From positions 62,001 to 126,000 of the forward strand of contig NZ_AUXV01000019.1 in assembly GCF_001625575.1 (NCBI RefSeq): a stretch of DNA of 64,000 bases. Direction: 5' to 3'. A model generated the notes under the pieces. The model was not told the DNA's origin. It saw only the letters and a program-made list of their open reading frames with translations, and ran no database searches. The translations under genes and the position numbers were made by a program. Positions 18,415 to 28,095 of this stretch are shown piece after piece. Each line of letters opens with the position of its first letter. Positions within the stretch are counted from its first letter, which is position 1. The DNA is from Pseudoalteromonas luteoviolacea S2607. Lineage in GTDB: Bacteria > Pseudomonadota > Gammaproteobacteria > Enterobacterales > Alteromonadaceae.

Positions 18415-19281
18415 TTAAATCAATGCTTTGTGTTGGACGCGTGCTCGAAACTGACTTGGAGTACACGACTTTAAGGCCAAAAACCGGCGGTTAAAATTAG
18501 ATAAGTTGTTGAACCCACACTGATCACTTATCACTGTGATAGGTGCTTGGGAGTTAATAAGTAACTTGCATGCTTTAGCAATGCGTAGCTGATTAATAAA
18601 CTCTGTAACGGTTTTTTCTGTGCGTTTTTTAAAAAATCGATGGAAGTGGTTGGTACTCATATGTGCCTGTTCAGCCAAAATATCTGCGCTCAGGTGTTCC
18701 GTATAATTCTCATAGATGAAGTTGATCACTCTATCAAACTTGTCTTTTGCGGGGTCCTGTTGGTTCGAAAAATTAAACTCCATACTTGATAGCGTTTGAT
18801 AGGTATTACAGGCCATCAGGTTGAGTAAGTTGAACAATAAGACATAGCGTTCAAGCGGGGTTGCATTGCCCATTTGGATAAATTGCAATTCAGCTTGTTT
18901 GGCGACGTAAGTATCAAATTTTAAGCCGCACTTCGCTTCATAAAGCAAAGAACGCAGACTATCTAGCTCTCGGTTGAGCCTTAATTGTTGCTCTAGCCAA
19001 AGGGCAGGGATCTGGGCAACATGAACTTGTTGTGTACTACCATCTATATTTGGCTTTGACTGCCATGTATGAGGCAGTTCGGGACCAAGTAAAACCAAGT
19101 CATAGTCACCAAATGGTGCGATATAGTCGCCAATATGGCACACGCCCTGACTATTCAGGGTTAAGCAAATTTCGTACTCTGGGTGATAGTGCCAATTAAA
19201 TGGTATTTCATTAAGTTGATACAAGCAGTATCGCCATGAACAGTTGGATGATGGAATTACCTTTTCACACATCGCTTTCAT
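18415..19281 (-). CDS. AraC-family regulator with cupin sensor domain
   Basis: The ATG at 19281 has AAGGA 9 bases upstream, giving 288 residues; the longer in-frame start at 19335 is less likely. An N-terminal cupin-type ligand-binding domain (FNWHYHPEYEICLTL, GDYDLVLLGPELPHTWQ) precedes two helix-turn-helix motifs (LSADILAEQAHMSTNHFHRF and ITVISDQCGFNNLSNFNRRF). This is the sugar-responsive AraC layout. It is divergent from the TonB receptor at 19761 and probably controls it. The effector is unknown. Confidence 0.88.
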   Translation of the reverse strand: MKAMCEKVIPSSNCSWRYCLYQLNEIPFNWHYHPEYEICLTLNSQGVCHIGDYIAPFGDYDLVLLGPELPHTWQSKPNIDGSTQQVHVAQIPALWLEQQLRLNRELDSLRSLLYEAKCGLKFDTYVAKQAELQFIQMGNATPLERYVLLFNLLNLMACNTYQTLSSMEFNFSNQQDPAKDKFDRVINFIYENYTEHLSADILAEQAHMSTNHFHRFFKKRTEKTVTEFINQLRIAKACKLLINSQAPITVISDQCGFNNLSNFNRRFLALKSCTPSQFRARVQHKALI

Positions 19282-19760
19282 AATATTATCCTTAATTATT
19301 TTTATCTTTATAACGGCAACCGATTCAAGGTTCAATTTAACGACTTTTTCGTTTTTTATTAATAATGCAATGGTTTCTACTTGTTTCTAACTCGGATAAA
19401 ACGGTTACATATAGTTAAAGTTTTCATCATATTTAGATGGCGAAGTAATATTATTCAAATTGATTTTGGTACTAACCAACTTTGTTCTCAAACCTCTCCT
19501 TGCAACCAATGACAACGCTGTTACTTGATAGATTTGTACCTACATGAGATAGAAATTGCAAACACCTTGTCGCTCAGGCTGCTCAAATAAGTAACGGATG
19601 AAATTAGAGTTGTTAATTTTTGGTAGCGCTTTTTCTGAAAAGGGTTTCAGTCTGGTTGCTCATTACAGCGGCAGATAAATGTGGTTACTAAGTCTTAAGT
19701 CGTATGGTCTTTCTCTAATTTTCTTTTCGAAAACAGATATAAAAATAATCAGAGAGAATA
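19282..19760. other. Control region between the AraC gene and the TonB receptor gene
   Basis: 479 bases that should hold divergent promoters and AraC sites. A short AGCGCT-centred sequence (TGGTAGCGCT at 19621) resembles half of a LacI-type operator. It is too weak to claim. AGAGAGAATA before 19761 is the ribosome site of the receptor. Confidence 0.4.
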
Positions 19761-22739
19761 ATGATGAAACATAGATTGTCCCCATTTAAATTGTCCCCCT
19801 TGGCGTGCGCTGTTTTAGCGGGTGTATGGTCAACTGGCACTTTGGCGGAGTCGGTAGGCGCTCAGCAAGAGCAAGTTGAAGTGATTGAGGTGAGAGGGAT
19901 CCGAGCTTCAACGGAAAAAAGCCTAAACACCAAACGTTTTGCAGATGGGGTCGTTGACTCTATTACAGCAGAAGACATCGGCAAATTACCCGATATCACA
20001 ATTGCCGACTCTTTGCAGCGTGTTCCAGGGATCCAAATTCGCCGAAACGCGGGTGAGGGCTCCACGATTAATGTACGTGGGATGCCTCAGGTCACTACAT
20101 TACTCAATGGTGAACAGTTTTTAAGTGCTGGCTCCATTTCAACGGTTCAGCCTGATTTTACAGATATTCCTTCTAGCCTAGTTGGTGCGATGAATGTAAT
20201 GAAATCACCTACTTCAGACACGTTAGCAGGCGGGATTTCAGGTACTGTTGATTTATTGACCCGAAATCCATTTGATTTGGAAGAAGGCTTTAGTGGTGCG
20301 GCGCTGGCGGAAGTGTCATCAGGGTCTTATTCGGAAGAGTCCGACCCTAAATTCATGGTTTCAGCAGGGTACAATGGGGCGCGTTTCGCTATTTTAGCGA
20401 CAGTTTCCTATGACGAAGTGAATCTGGCCAACTATCGGCTCGGTACCCTCAATGATGGCTGGGCTTATGCGCCATATGAAAATGATGAGGGCGCAGAGTG
20501 TTGGTTTTGTCCTAAAACCGACATGACAGGCGATGGCGACTTTGACGACGCCGAATTCACCTACGTCAACTACGGCATTATGAACCGTTTCACAGAGCGA
20601 GAGCGGACAGGGGCTACAGTCAGCTTTCAGGCTCAACTGAGCGATAACTGGGTGCTTAGCAGCGATGTTTTTTATACCGACATGGATGATGCTGACAGAC
20701 AAATGGGCATAACCGCTGACAATGCTTGGGGCGGACATTGGGATTGGCAAGAACAGCATGATCCAATCAATCGCGGTAAGCTATCAAACGGGCATAACCT
20801 CTTTACCGCGCAAGACATTACGCTGCACTCTCCACGTGTGGTATCACACTCCGAGAGCCAAACCAATCAAAGAGAGTCGACGAATTTTAATTTTGAGTTA
20901 GAGTACAAAGGTGACGGCAATTTCTCGGGTAAAGCAAGATTTATTACCGCAGATGCAGAGCGCAGTCATACTGAAAATGTGGCACAGGGCTATATGACAA
21001 ATGGTCTTGCCCATGGTCTTAAAAGAAATGATGGTACAGGCCCCACAGCTGTAAACCCCAATGGTTATGGTCCGGATCCAATACCTATGAGATTAAATTT
21101 CACAGGTAAACATCCGACATTATCAGTGCCAGGGGTGGTGCAAGGAGAGGTGTTTGGCTCAAATATCGATCGCTATGCCATTGTATCGACGTATTCAGAA
21201 AACAATTACGACGAAGAGGCAAATCTAGATATTTTACGATTTGATGGTGAATATGTTTTTGACCTTGGACATCTGGAGAAAATGACTTTTGGGATCAGGG
21301 CTAGTCAGCGAGATGTTACGCGAAATCAATATGTCTTGTTGGCTCCTTTTTCTAATCCTGTTGGAGAAGGCAGTGTCAACGTCATGTGGAAAGACCAAGG
21401 TCTGGCTGCATTTGATACCGATGGTAGCGGTGGCACTCCCAGTGCGTCGGCAGGTGATATTACTATGGGTGCAGACACCCCGTTCAATTTTAGTGGTTTG
21501 CCCCAAGGCTGGGTTAAAACAAATAATGATTTTGGTCCCGTTAATTTAGGGGAGTACTACTTCGTTGACCCCCGTCAGTTAGACGACCCTTTTGCTTTCC
21601 AAAATAGTCTGTATCCAAACAATATTAGAGGTGGCGTACCGGGCAGTTCTTATACGGTTGAGGAGAAAACACAGTCTGTTTACTGGCGAGCAGATTTTTC
21701 GAATGATTTTTATCGTGCTAATGCAGGCTTTCAGTACATTAAAACAGAGCTAGATATCTTACAAAATCAAGTCGGCGCTTCAATTTGCAGTAATTGTCCA
21801 GCAGAAGTGGCTGAGGACGATGGTGATATCATTTCAAATCGTTCTTTTAATGACTTTTTACCGTCTGTCAATGTGGCGTTTAACCTGCGAGAGGACTTAA
21901 TCTTACGCGCATCTTGGGGTAAGACTATGACCCGTCTTGATTTGAAGGAGCTAGCTGGTGGGTTAACAATCAGCCGAGCGCGTGCGGGTGACGAGCTGGC
22001 TGCATCAGAAGGTATAAGCCCAGATTTGCTGATAGCAACCAATGCTACAATGCAAGGCAATCCAGATCTCGAACCATGGCGCGCGGAAAATACAGATGTG
22101 ACACTCGAGTGGTACTTTTCACCGAGTGGGCTGTTGAGTGCGGCTGTTTTTAACATTGATCTAGAGTCGTTTATCGAGTCAGCGCAGTGGCAAATTCCAG
22201 TTGAAGACGCTGATGGGGTGCTACGTAGAAACGTAACGGTAAGAGGCCAAGTGAATGGTAATGGCGGCACAATGAAAGGTGCTGAGCTGAGCTACCAACA
22301 AGCTTTTGACTTTTTGCCCGGTTTCTGGAGTGGGTTTGGTACTGCGTTTAACTACACTTACTCAGAGAGTGAAAGTGGAAAAACAGGGTTTGGCGGTGAA
22401 TCAATGCCACTTGTTGATAATTCAAAAGAATCAGGTAATGCTGTGCTTTGGTATGAGCGAGATGGTTTTCAATTCAGATTGGCGGCAAATTACCGGTCTA
22501 AGCGCTTGCATGTCATCTCAACTCCGGGCGGTATGAACGATATAGGTGTTTGGACAGAGCCAACGACCTATATTGATCTGTCTGCTAGTTATGATGTGAC
22601 TGATCATTTCACTGTGTATATGTCTGGCAGTAACTTAACTGAGGAGTATGAATCTCAATATGCGCAGTGGAAAGATAATCGCATGGCGCAAAATATTTAT
22701 GAGCGACGTTTAACATTTGGTGTTCGTGGACGCTGGTAA
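19761..22739 (+). CDS. TonB-dependent outer-membrane receptor (TIGR01782 type)
   Basis: 992 residues. A signal peptide (about 1-29) is followed by the TonB-box region (VEVIEVRGIRAS), a plug domain (DSITAEDIGKLPDITIADSL, GIQIRRNAGEGSTINVRGM) and a 22-strand barrel ending in the typical aromatic C-terminus GVRGRW. The KLPDITIADSLQRVPGIQI block identifies the TIGR01782 (Xanthomonas/Caulobacter) receptors, many of which import oligosaccharides. The neighbouring AraC regulator, sugar permease and ROK kinase fit carbohydrate uptake. The exact ligand is unknown. Confidence 0.93.
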   Translation: MMKHRLSPFKLSPLACAVLAGVWSTGTLAESVGAQQEQVEVIEVRGIRASTEKSLNTKRFADGVVDSITAEDIGKLPDITIADSLQRVPGIQIRRNAGEGSTINVRGMPQVTTLLNGEQFLSAGSISTVQPDFTDIPSSLVGAMNVMKSPTSDTLAGGISGTVDLLTRNPFDLEEGFSGAALAEVSSGSYSEESDPKFMVSAGYNGARFAILATVSYDEVNLANYRLGTLNDGWAYAPYENDEGAECWFCPKTDMTGDGDFDDAEFTYVNYGIMNRFTERERTGATVSFQAQLSDNWVLSSDVFYTDMDDADRQMGITADNAWGGHWDWQEQHDPINRGKLSNGHNLFTAQDITLHSPRVVSHSESQTNQRESTNFNFELEYKGDGNFSGKARFITADAERSHTENVAQGYMTNGLAHGLKRNDGTGPTAVNPNGYGPDPIPMRLNFTGKHPTLSVPGVVQGEVFGSNIDRYAIVSTYSENNYDEEANLDILRFDGEYVFDLGHLEKMTFGIRASQRDVTRNQYVLLAPFSNPVGEGSVNVMWKDQGLAAFDTDGSGGTPSASAGDITMGADTPFNFSGLPQGWVKTNNDFGPVNLGEYYFVDPRQLDDPFAFQNSLYPNNIRGGVPGSSYTVEEKTQSVYWRADFSNDFYRANAGFQYIKTELDILQNQVGASICSNCPAEVAEDDGDIISNRSFNDFLPSVNVAFNLREDLILRASWGKTMTRLDLKELAGGLTISRARAGDELAASEGISPDLLIATNATMQGNPDLEPWRAENTDVTLEWYFSPSGLLSAAVFNIDLESFIESAQWQIPVEDADGVLRRNVTVRGQVNGNGGTMKGAELSYQQAFDFLPGFWSGFGTAFNYTYSESESGKTGFGGESMPLVDNSKESGNAVLWYERDGFQFRLAANYRSKRLHVISTPGGMNDIGVWTEPTTYIDLSASYDVTDHFTVYMSGSNLTEEYESQYAQWKDNRMAQNIYERRLTFGVRGRW

Positions 22740-22752
22740 ACTAAGTATATGT

Positions 22753-22792
22753 CAAGAAAAAGAAAGGCCTTGTGTGGCCTTTCTTTTTCTTG
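22753..22792 (+). terminator. Intrinsic terminator after the TonB receptor gene
   Basis: A perfect 17-bp inverted repeat (22753-22769 with 22776-22792) encloses the loop TTGTGT. Each arm has a GGCC core and an A/T-rich flank, so the rising arm ends in a T-rich tract. It is symmetrical and may act on both strands. Confidence 0.85.
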
Positions 22793-23315
22793 GTGCATTT
22801 GACGTATTGTTGCTATTCCTAAAGTATTAATTCCTACATTAATCATTCGAGCATGCTGTTTGATTATGCGAGCGCATATCGGCTAGCTTTATATAATCAC
22901 CTGTACTAAAACCCATAAACACCGCTGACAAATGATCACCCGCAAAATTAGCCCTACTTTTTGAATACTATAAAATTACACTTTGTGTTTTATTTTGGAA
23001 TAATTTGGCGTTAGAATGATTCTCTTTTGCGTGGATATATGAACTAAATTCACGTCGATAAACGTAGTATTTGAAGCACTCCTCAAAGTAGTAAATTCAG
23101 ACGCTATGCTTAAAAAAGCACAGACGTTAAGCTGTAGTTATTTGATCTCTCTTAAATAGTCTTAGTTTATTACACGCTTTTCTTTGTACACGTTTTAGTA
23201 CTAAGTTATAGACCCTTAGCGAGTTTACTCGTGAGCTTGAATTGTATTGATAAAGGATTGAAAAGTGCCGCAAAGTCATGCTATTTAGCGGCAAACTAGC
23301 CTTATTTGACGAGTT
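22793..23315. other. Intergenic region upstream of the sugar permease leader
   Basis: About 520 bases between the terminator and the leader structure. It must contain the permease promoter, but no -35/-10 pair stands out. Minus-strand frames here are short and unconvincing. Confidence 0.35.
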
Positions 23316-23401
23316 AAGGTGATGGCGGATTCCCCTTGGATCATTTGTCTGCCAACAAACAGATCCTATTTTTGCCATCACCTTTTTATTAAAATAAGGT
23401 G
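23316..23401 (+). promoter_or_regulatory. Candidate RNA switch in the permease mRNA leader
   Basis: Arm A (AAGGTGATGGC, 23316-23326) pairs perfectly with arm B (GCCATCACCTT, 23374-23384), enclosing an inner stem GGATC/GATCC (23338-23342 with 23362-23366). Arm B can instead pair, through CACCTT (23379-23384), with arm C (AAGGTG, 23396-23401). Arm C is the likely Shine-Dalgarno sequence, 6 bases before the ATG at 23408. The folds exclude each other: A:B frees the ribosome site, B:C hides it. A:B is also followed by a short T-tract, so attenuation is an alternative reading. No known riboswitch class was recognised. Confidence 0.5.
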
Positions 23402-23407
23402 CTATAA

Positions 23408-24658
23408 ATGAAAAAGAATTTACCTGCTGTGGGCATGGTACTCGCAACTTTCTTTGTGATTTCCTTTTTTACAAACATTCTTGGTCCAATTTTTCCTGAG
23501 TTAATCCAAAGTTTCGATATTGGATTAGCGCTAGCTGGGTTTTTCCCATTTGCATTTTTTGCAGCTTATGGTGTGATGTCTATACCAGCAGGACTTCTTG
23601 TTCAGCGCACAAATGAAAAAATTGTCATTTTGTTAGCGTTTACTCTTTCCGCTTTTGGCGCACTGTTATTTGCTATTTTCCCATCTTTCGAACTTGCGAT
23701 GATCGCACTATTTTTAATCGGTAGCGCGATGGCACTATTACAGGTTTCTATTAACCCATTGTTGCGACGTTGTGGTGGCAGTCAACACTTTGCTCTGCTG
23801 TCTGTGGTGGCTCAACTCATGTTTGGTGCGGGCGCCACTTTATCACCTGTTGTGTATCTTAGCCTTTCTAACTTGGCAGAAAACGAAAGCACCCTGCTCG
23901 GTAAAATAGTACCAGAGACCATGAGTTGGCTGAGTATGTACTGGCTTTTCGCACTGATGAGTTTTGTGATGTTGATTTGGGTTGCTGCAACTCAACTAGA
24001 GAAAACGCATGCAAGTACAGAGCAACCTCGGTTCACTTGGCGAGAATGTGTAGCACTATTTAGGAACACCACCGTGGTTAAGTTCTTTTTTGCGATTGCA
24101 GCATATGTCGCTTTGGAGCAAGGCATCGCAAACTCTATAGGTGTTTTTTTACATCAAACACATGGGCTTGATACAAAGCTCGTGGGTGCAACAGTTGTAA
24201 GTGAGTTTTGGATGATGCTCACTGTGGGGTGTTTTTTCGGTTTGGCGCTTATGAAACTGTACGACGTAAGAAAGTTATTATCTTGGTTTTGCGTCGGCGC
24301 AGTGGTGAGCTTATTGTTAGCCATAACAGGTACTGCCGAACTTGCAGTTATCGCGTTTCCGATTACGGGCTTTTTCCTCTCAATTTTGTGGTCTGGGCTG
24401 TTTTCTTTAGCACTAAACTCTTTTGATAAGGGACATGGCGCAATCGCTGGCATTTTATGTACAGGCATCATCGGTGGGGCATTTGCATCTCCAATTATAG
24501 GTTTGTTTGCGGAAGTTTTCGGCTCGTTGCAAATGGCTCTATTCACGCTTTTGATACCGACAGGGTACATTTTGTATGTCGCCGTTGTGGCTCAACCAAT
24601 TGTAAACAATCACACGATACGTTTGTTTAGTAAAAAACCGTCGGAGCAGGAAGCATAA
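23408..24658 (+). CDS. MFS sugar permease (FucP-like)
   Basis: 416 residues with about 12 hydrophobic helices and no signal peptide. The family is suggested by the FucP-like N-terminus (FFVISFFTNILGPIFPELI), the early loop GVMSIPAGLLVQR, and the helix motif ALLQVSINPLLRRCGG, close to the 'QVSANPYV..LG' motif of fucose/glucose/N-acetylglucosamine proton symporters. The ROK kinase gene begins 3 bases after its stop, so the two are one operon for uptake and phosphorylation of a sugar. The substrate is not determined. Confidence 0.87.
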   Translation: MKKNLPAVGMVLATFFVISFFTNILGPIFPELIQSFDIGLALAGFFPFAFFAAYGVMSIPAGLLVQRTNEKIVILLAFTLSAFGALLFAIFPSFELAMIALFLIGSAMALLQVSINPLLRRCGGSQHFALLSVVAQLMFGAGATLSPVVYLSLSNLAENESTLLGKIVPETMSWLSMYWLFALMSFVMLIWVAATQLEKTHASTEQPRFTWRECVALFRNTTVVKFFFAIAAYVALEQGIANSIGVFLHQTHGLDTKLVGATVVSEFWMMLTVGCFFGLALMKLYDVRKLLSWFCVGAVVSLLLAITGTAELAVIAFPITGFFLSILWSGLFSLALNSFDKGHGAIAGILCTGIIGGAFASPIIGLFAEVFGSLQMALFTLLIPTGYILYVAVVAQPIVNNHTIRLFSKKPSEQEA

Positions 24659-24661
24659 TTG

Positions 24662-25537
24662 ATGACAGGTAAAATTGTTTGTATTGATTTAGGTGGTACC
24701 AAGGCGCTGTGTGGATTGGCTTTTCAAGGTACTGTAGAAAATGTTAAGCGTTATCCAGTACCTGCTTGCGCTACTAAAAGCGAGATGAATCGCTACATAA
24801 TTGATTTGATAGACCGAATAATATCAGACGAGTGTGTAGGCATTGCCATTGGTATTCCTGGTGTGGTTGATAGTGATTCTGGTTATGTCTTTGAAGTGAC
24901 GAATATTCCAAACTGGCGAAATATCAATTTAGCGGGTATTTTGAGAGCACGGTTTCAGATGCCTGTGATGATACACAATGATGTTAATTGCTTTGTATAT
25001 GGTGAATATAAGTTTGGTGCGCACTTTGACAAAGGTCTACCATGCCAAACGATTTTAGGTGTTTGCCTCGGAACTGGGCTTGGCGCGGGAGTGGTTATTT
25101 CAGGCAAGTTACACGAAGGGCGAAATGGACTTGCAGGAGAGTTTGGCAGTGCCCCTTATTTGAAAAAGACACTCGAGGATTATTGCAGTGGCCAGTTTTT
25201 TCGTAACTTAGGTACGGATGGCGCGAAAGAATATGAGTTGGCACTGATAGGTAACCAAAACGCACTTAACCTTTTCGAACAATTGGGCAATCACTTAGGC
25301 GTGGCAATCGCTCATATGCAACTTGCCTATGACCCAGATTTAATTGTGTTAGGTGGGTCGGTTTCTAACGCCTATCATCTATTTGGATCGGCGATGCACG
25401 CTCGTTTTGCTCAGATTGAACAGTGCGAAGAGCTGAAAATATGTATTAGTTCGCTCCCTCATGCTGCCTTGGTTGGTGCATGTGAGTTGTTTTATCAGAG
25501 ATACGCCTCTGAATTAAAAAACGTTCAACCTGCTTGA
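24662..25537 (+). CDS. ROK-family sugar kinase
   Basis: 291 residues from the ATG at 24662, with GGAGCAGGAAG upstream. The ATP phosphate loop CIDLGGTKAL, the catalytic aspartate in MIHNDVNC (Asp107) and the GTGLGAG loop (137-143) are present. The sugar-binding ExGH motif reads E160-F-G-S, with serine in place of histidine, and the CxCGxxGCxE zinc motif of classic ROK proteins is missing (DYCSGQFF in that place). It has no DNA-binding domain, so it is a kinase-type rather than repressor-type ROK protein. The altered motif leaves substrate and activity uncertain. Confidence 0.85.
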   Translation: MTGKIVCIDLGGTKALCGLAFQGTVENVKRYPVPACATKSEMNRYIIDLIDRIISDECVGIAIGIPGVVDSDSGYVFEVTNIPNWRNINLAGILRARFQMPVMIHNDVNCFVYGEYKFGAHFDKGLPCQTILGVCLGTGLGAGVVISGKLHEGRNGLAGEFGSAPYLKKTLEDYCSGQFFRNLGTDGAKEYELALIGNQNALNLFEQLGNHLGVAIAHMQLAYDPDLIVLGGSVSNAYHLFGSAMHARFAQIEQCEELKICISSLPHAALVGACELFYQRYASELKNVQPA

Positions 25538-25540
25538 TGG

Positions 25541-25571
25541 GACAAAAAGGGTATGGCTCACCGCCATACCC
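25541..25571 (-). terminator. Intrinsic terminator of the fasciclin gene (likely bidirectional)
   Basis: GGGTATGGC (25549-25557) pairs with GCCATACCC (25563-25571) around 5 bases. On the minus strand the stem is followed by five T residues. It lies 22 bases past the fasciclin stop and also just after the ROK stop on the plus strand. Confidence 0.85.
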
Positions 25572-25592
25572 AAAGTCGGTGGGAAATAAATG

Positions 25593-27773
25593 TTAATCAA
25601 CCGTCGTTATCACGGTATCGATCAGGTGTACGACGCCATTTGCAGTATAAATGTCTTTTTGTGTGACATTGCTTCCTTCTATTTGCAAACCAGACGTAGG
25701 CAAAGATACTTGCCACCAAACATTGTTGACGCCATTCCCTGTGTTTTGGCCTGCCTCGGTGTCACCGCTGAACATATACAATGGCCTTCCTAAATAGGCT
25801 GCTTGCATTGAACCGTCTAGCCTTGACATGAGTGACAAACCAGGGATATTCGAGATGTGTTCTGCTGTTGCAATAACCGGTGGCCAACTCGCCGCGCAAG
25901 CATCGTTACATTGGCTTTGAGAAAAAGTAAGATCGTTGTCAAACACATACAGGGTAAAGCCGGCTTTGGCTAGGGCGTTGCCGGCAATGAGCGTTTGTGT
26001 GGCCGCACTATATGCTACCGCATCGGCATCGGTATTAGCAGTACCAGCAAAGTCAACCACATTAATATCTAGCATGTTGGCAGCAAGCGTTTCTACTTGT
26101 TTTCCGTTGAGCTTTAAAGCCGTCATTGCTGGCGCTTCAAGTCCTAAGACATGTTGAGTAAGCACTTGAGTCAGCGCGGGGACATCGGCTAACAACGCAT
26201 TCAGTGTCGCTGTCGGTATTTTTTCAAAGGCGCGATTAGTTGGGGCGAATACGGTAAATTTCTTGCTAGTATCAGATAGTGTCGTGACTAAATTTGCAGC
26301 CGTTAAAGCGGATACTAATGTGGATAATGACTCTGTTTCTACTGCCACATCGACAATTGTTTTTGCGGTGTCTGTTTTCTCCACAGGTGGCATGATCACT
26401 TTATCTAGTACGTGTATCACACCATTATCGGCGTTGACGTTTGCAGTTCTAATGACCGCGTCATCGATAAACAGCTTGCTATCAACCATACTCAGTGCGG
26501 CGCTGTCAGAGTTGGCCATTGATACCATATTACTGTCAGATGAAGCGACCGCAGCAGCGGCGTCAGACATGATGCTTTGTCCCGAAACGACGTGGTACAA
26601 GAGGATATCTGACAGCATCTGCGTATCCGCCGCTAGCGCGTCAAGAGTGGTTTGGCCTAGAGCAGCAAATGCTGCGTCGGTTGGCGCAAACACCGTGAAT
26701 TTAGTCGTCGGATCTGAAAGCGTTTGGTCTAGCCCTGTTGCACTGAGCAAGCTAATTAGGGTGTTGAACGACCCTGCACTCTGAGCAACTTGCGGGATCA
26801 GACCTAAAGATTCTGGAACGGTAACATCGGCTACAATGACGGCGTCGATGACGTGAATGATACCGTTAGACGCAGCTATGTCCGTTTGAGTCACCGTAAC
26901 GCCAGCAAATTTCAACATGTCTTTTGTTGCATCTATTGTGACAGGTAACTGATTATTAAGCAGGGTTGTGGCATTTTTGCCATTGAGCGACATCGCAGTG
27001 ACCGAGTCCACGTTGCCAGAAACAATGTGTTGTTTCAAAATATCACCGAGTACATCAGGGTTGGCAAGCAAAGTGTTAATGGTGTCAGTACCCAGTGCGG
27101 CAAATGCAGCATCGGTAGGCGCAAACACGGTAAGTGGGCCCGCACCGGTTAGTGCACTGCTGAGACCTGCGGTTTCAGCTGCCTTGAGTAAAGTGCTGAA
27201 TGACCCTGCAGCGGTTGCGACTTCGGCAATGTTTTGAGTAGAGGTTGTTTGGACTGGTGGCATCAACACCGCATCGATGACATGAATGATGCCGTTATCG
27301 GTTATGATGTCTGTTTGTGTGACGGTCGCGGTGTTAATCAACAAGCTCTCGCCAGACAGCGACAGCGCGATTTTAGCGCCATTAACCGTTTCGGCAGTTT
27401 GCCCTGCAAGTGACAGCGCCGTTTCTGCATTCACCTCTGAGCTTAGGACATGGTACGTCAAAATGCCGCTGAGCGTATCGGTGTCAGCCAGTAAACCGTT
27501 TATGGTCTCTGCGCCTAGTATTTCAAACGCTGCGTCAGTTGGTGCAAACACGGTAAATTTGTTGTTCGTATTATCTAGCGTTGCGTCCAATCCCGTTGCG
27601 TCCAAAGCTGCAACCAGCGTAGTGAATGATCCCGCAGCTTTGGCTGCGTCATACACAGAGTTTTCTGGTTTTTCTGGGGCTGGCGTGATAACGGGGTCGT
27701 TATCATCAGAGCAGGCTGCGAGTGTCGTCATTGCAGCGGCGAATGCGAGTTTAGCAATAATATTCACGATCAT
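25593..27773 (-). CDS. Lipoprotein with four FAS1 (fasciclin) domains, the last split by a Lipoprotein_15-like insert
   Basis: 726 residues from the ATG at 27773. A GTG 6 bases downstream (27767) is better spaced from the GGAG and may be the real start. The lipobox LAAC puts the lipidated Cys at 21. FAS1 domains lie at about 38-172, 180-314, 326-463 and 472-570 plus 694-723, each with the TVFAPTDAAF and GIIHVIDAV motifs. Within the fourth, residues about 575-690 carry FTLYVFDNDL, CNDACAASWPP and YLGRPLYMFSGD, the marks of PF03640 (Lipoprotein_15). FAS1 domains mediate surface adhesion. The protein is probably anchored to the outer membrane and cell-surface exposed. Confidence 0.9.
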   Translation of the reverse strand: MIVNIIAKLAFAAAMTTLAACSDDNDPVITPAPEKPENSVYDAAKAAGSFTTLVAALDATGLDATLDNTNNKFTVFAPTDAAFEILGAETINGLLADTDTLSGILTYHVLSSEVNAETALSLAGQTAETVNGAKIALSLSGESLLINTATVTQTDIITDNGIIHVIDAVLMPPVQTTSTQNIAEVATAAGSFSTLLKAAETAGLSSALTGAGPLTVFAPTDAAFAALGTDTINTLLANPDVLGDILKQHIVSGNVDSVTAMSLNGKNATTLLNNQLPVTIDATKDMLKFAGVTVTQTDIAASNGIIHVIDAVIVADVTVPESLGLIPQVAQSAGSFNTLISLLSATGLDQTLSDPTTKFTVFAPTDAAFAALGQTTLDALAADTQMLSDILLYHVVSGQSIMSDAAAAVASSDSNMVSMANSDSAALSMVDSKLFIDDAVIRTANVNADNGVIHVLDKVIMPPVEKTDTAKTIVDVAVETESLSTLVSALTAANLVTTLSDTSKKFTVFAPTNRAFEKIPTATLNALLADVPALTQVLTQHVLGLEAPAMTALKLNGKQVETLAANMLDINVVDFAGTANTDADAVAYSAATQTLIAGNALAKAGFTLYVFDNDLTFSQSQCNDACAASWPPVIATAEHISNIPGLSLMSRLDGSMQAAYLGRPLYMFSGDTEAGQNTGNGVNNVWWQVSLPTSGLQIEGSNVTQKDIYTANGVVHLIDTVITTVD

Positions 27774-28095
27774 CTCCGTTGGAGTGGTTAATTTTCCGGC
27801 AATACGGCGAAGTTTTAAAATAAGATCATGATTTTTTAAACGGGTATTGCTTTTTTATTGCAAAACTTTACATTTTTGGTTTTATCTGAAATTGTCTTTT
27901 ACAGTGTAAAGTTTTGATTTTTATTGTTTTATAGAGGATTGAGGGAAAGTCGCACTTAGTTGTACTTTTAAAATTGATTTGTGTAGATTGATGATAAAAC
28001 ATTGCGATATTTCCCCCTGCTTTTCTTTTAACCATGCCATTGAGAAGTAAAGAGTGCAGAAGCATTCATACTCAATCTGCCAAGTGTCTAAAATG

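Noticed and set aside
21767..22270. 167-residue minus-strand frame inside the TonB receptor gene
   Set aside because: Antisense to an intact receptor; no promoter or ribosome site and no recognisable motif.
23127..23447. 106-residue minus-strand frame across the permease leader
   Set aside because: It runs through the RNA leader and the permease start and has no protein-like character.
26263..27831. Long plus-strand frames opposite the fasciclin gene
   Set aside because: They are rich in Ala/Ser/Val and repeat with the FAS1 repeats, as expected for antisense shadows of a repetitive gene.
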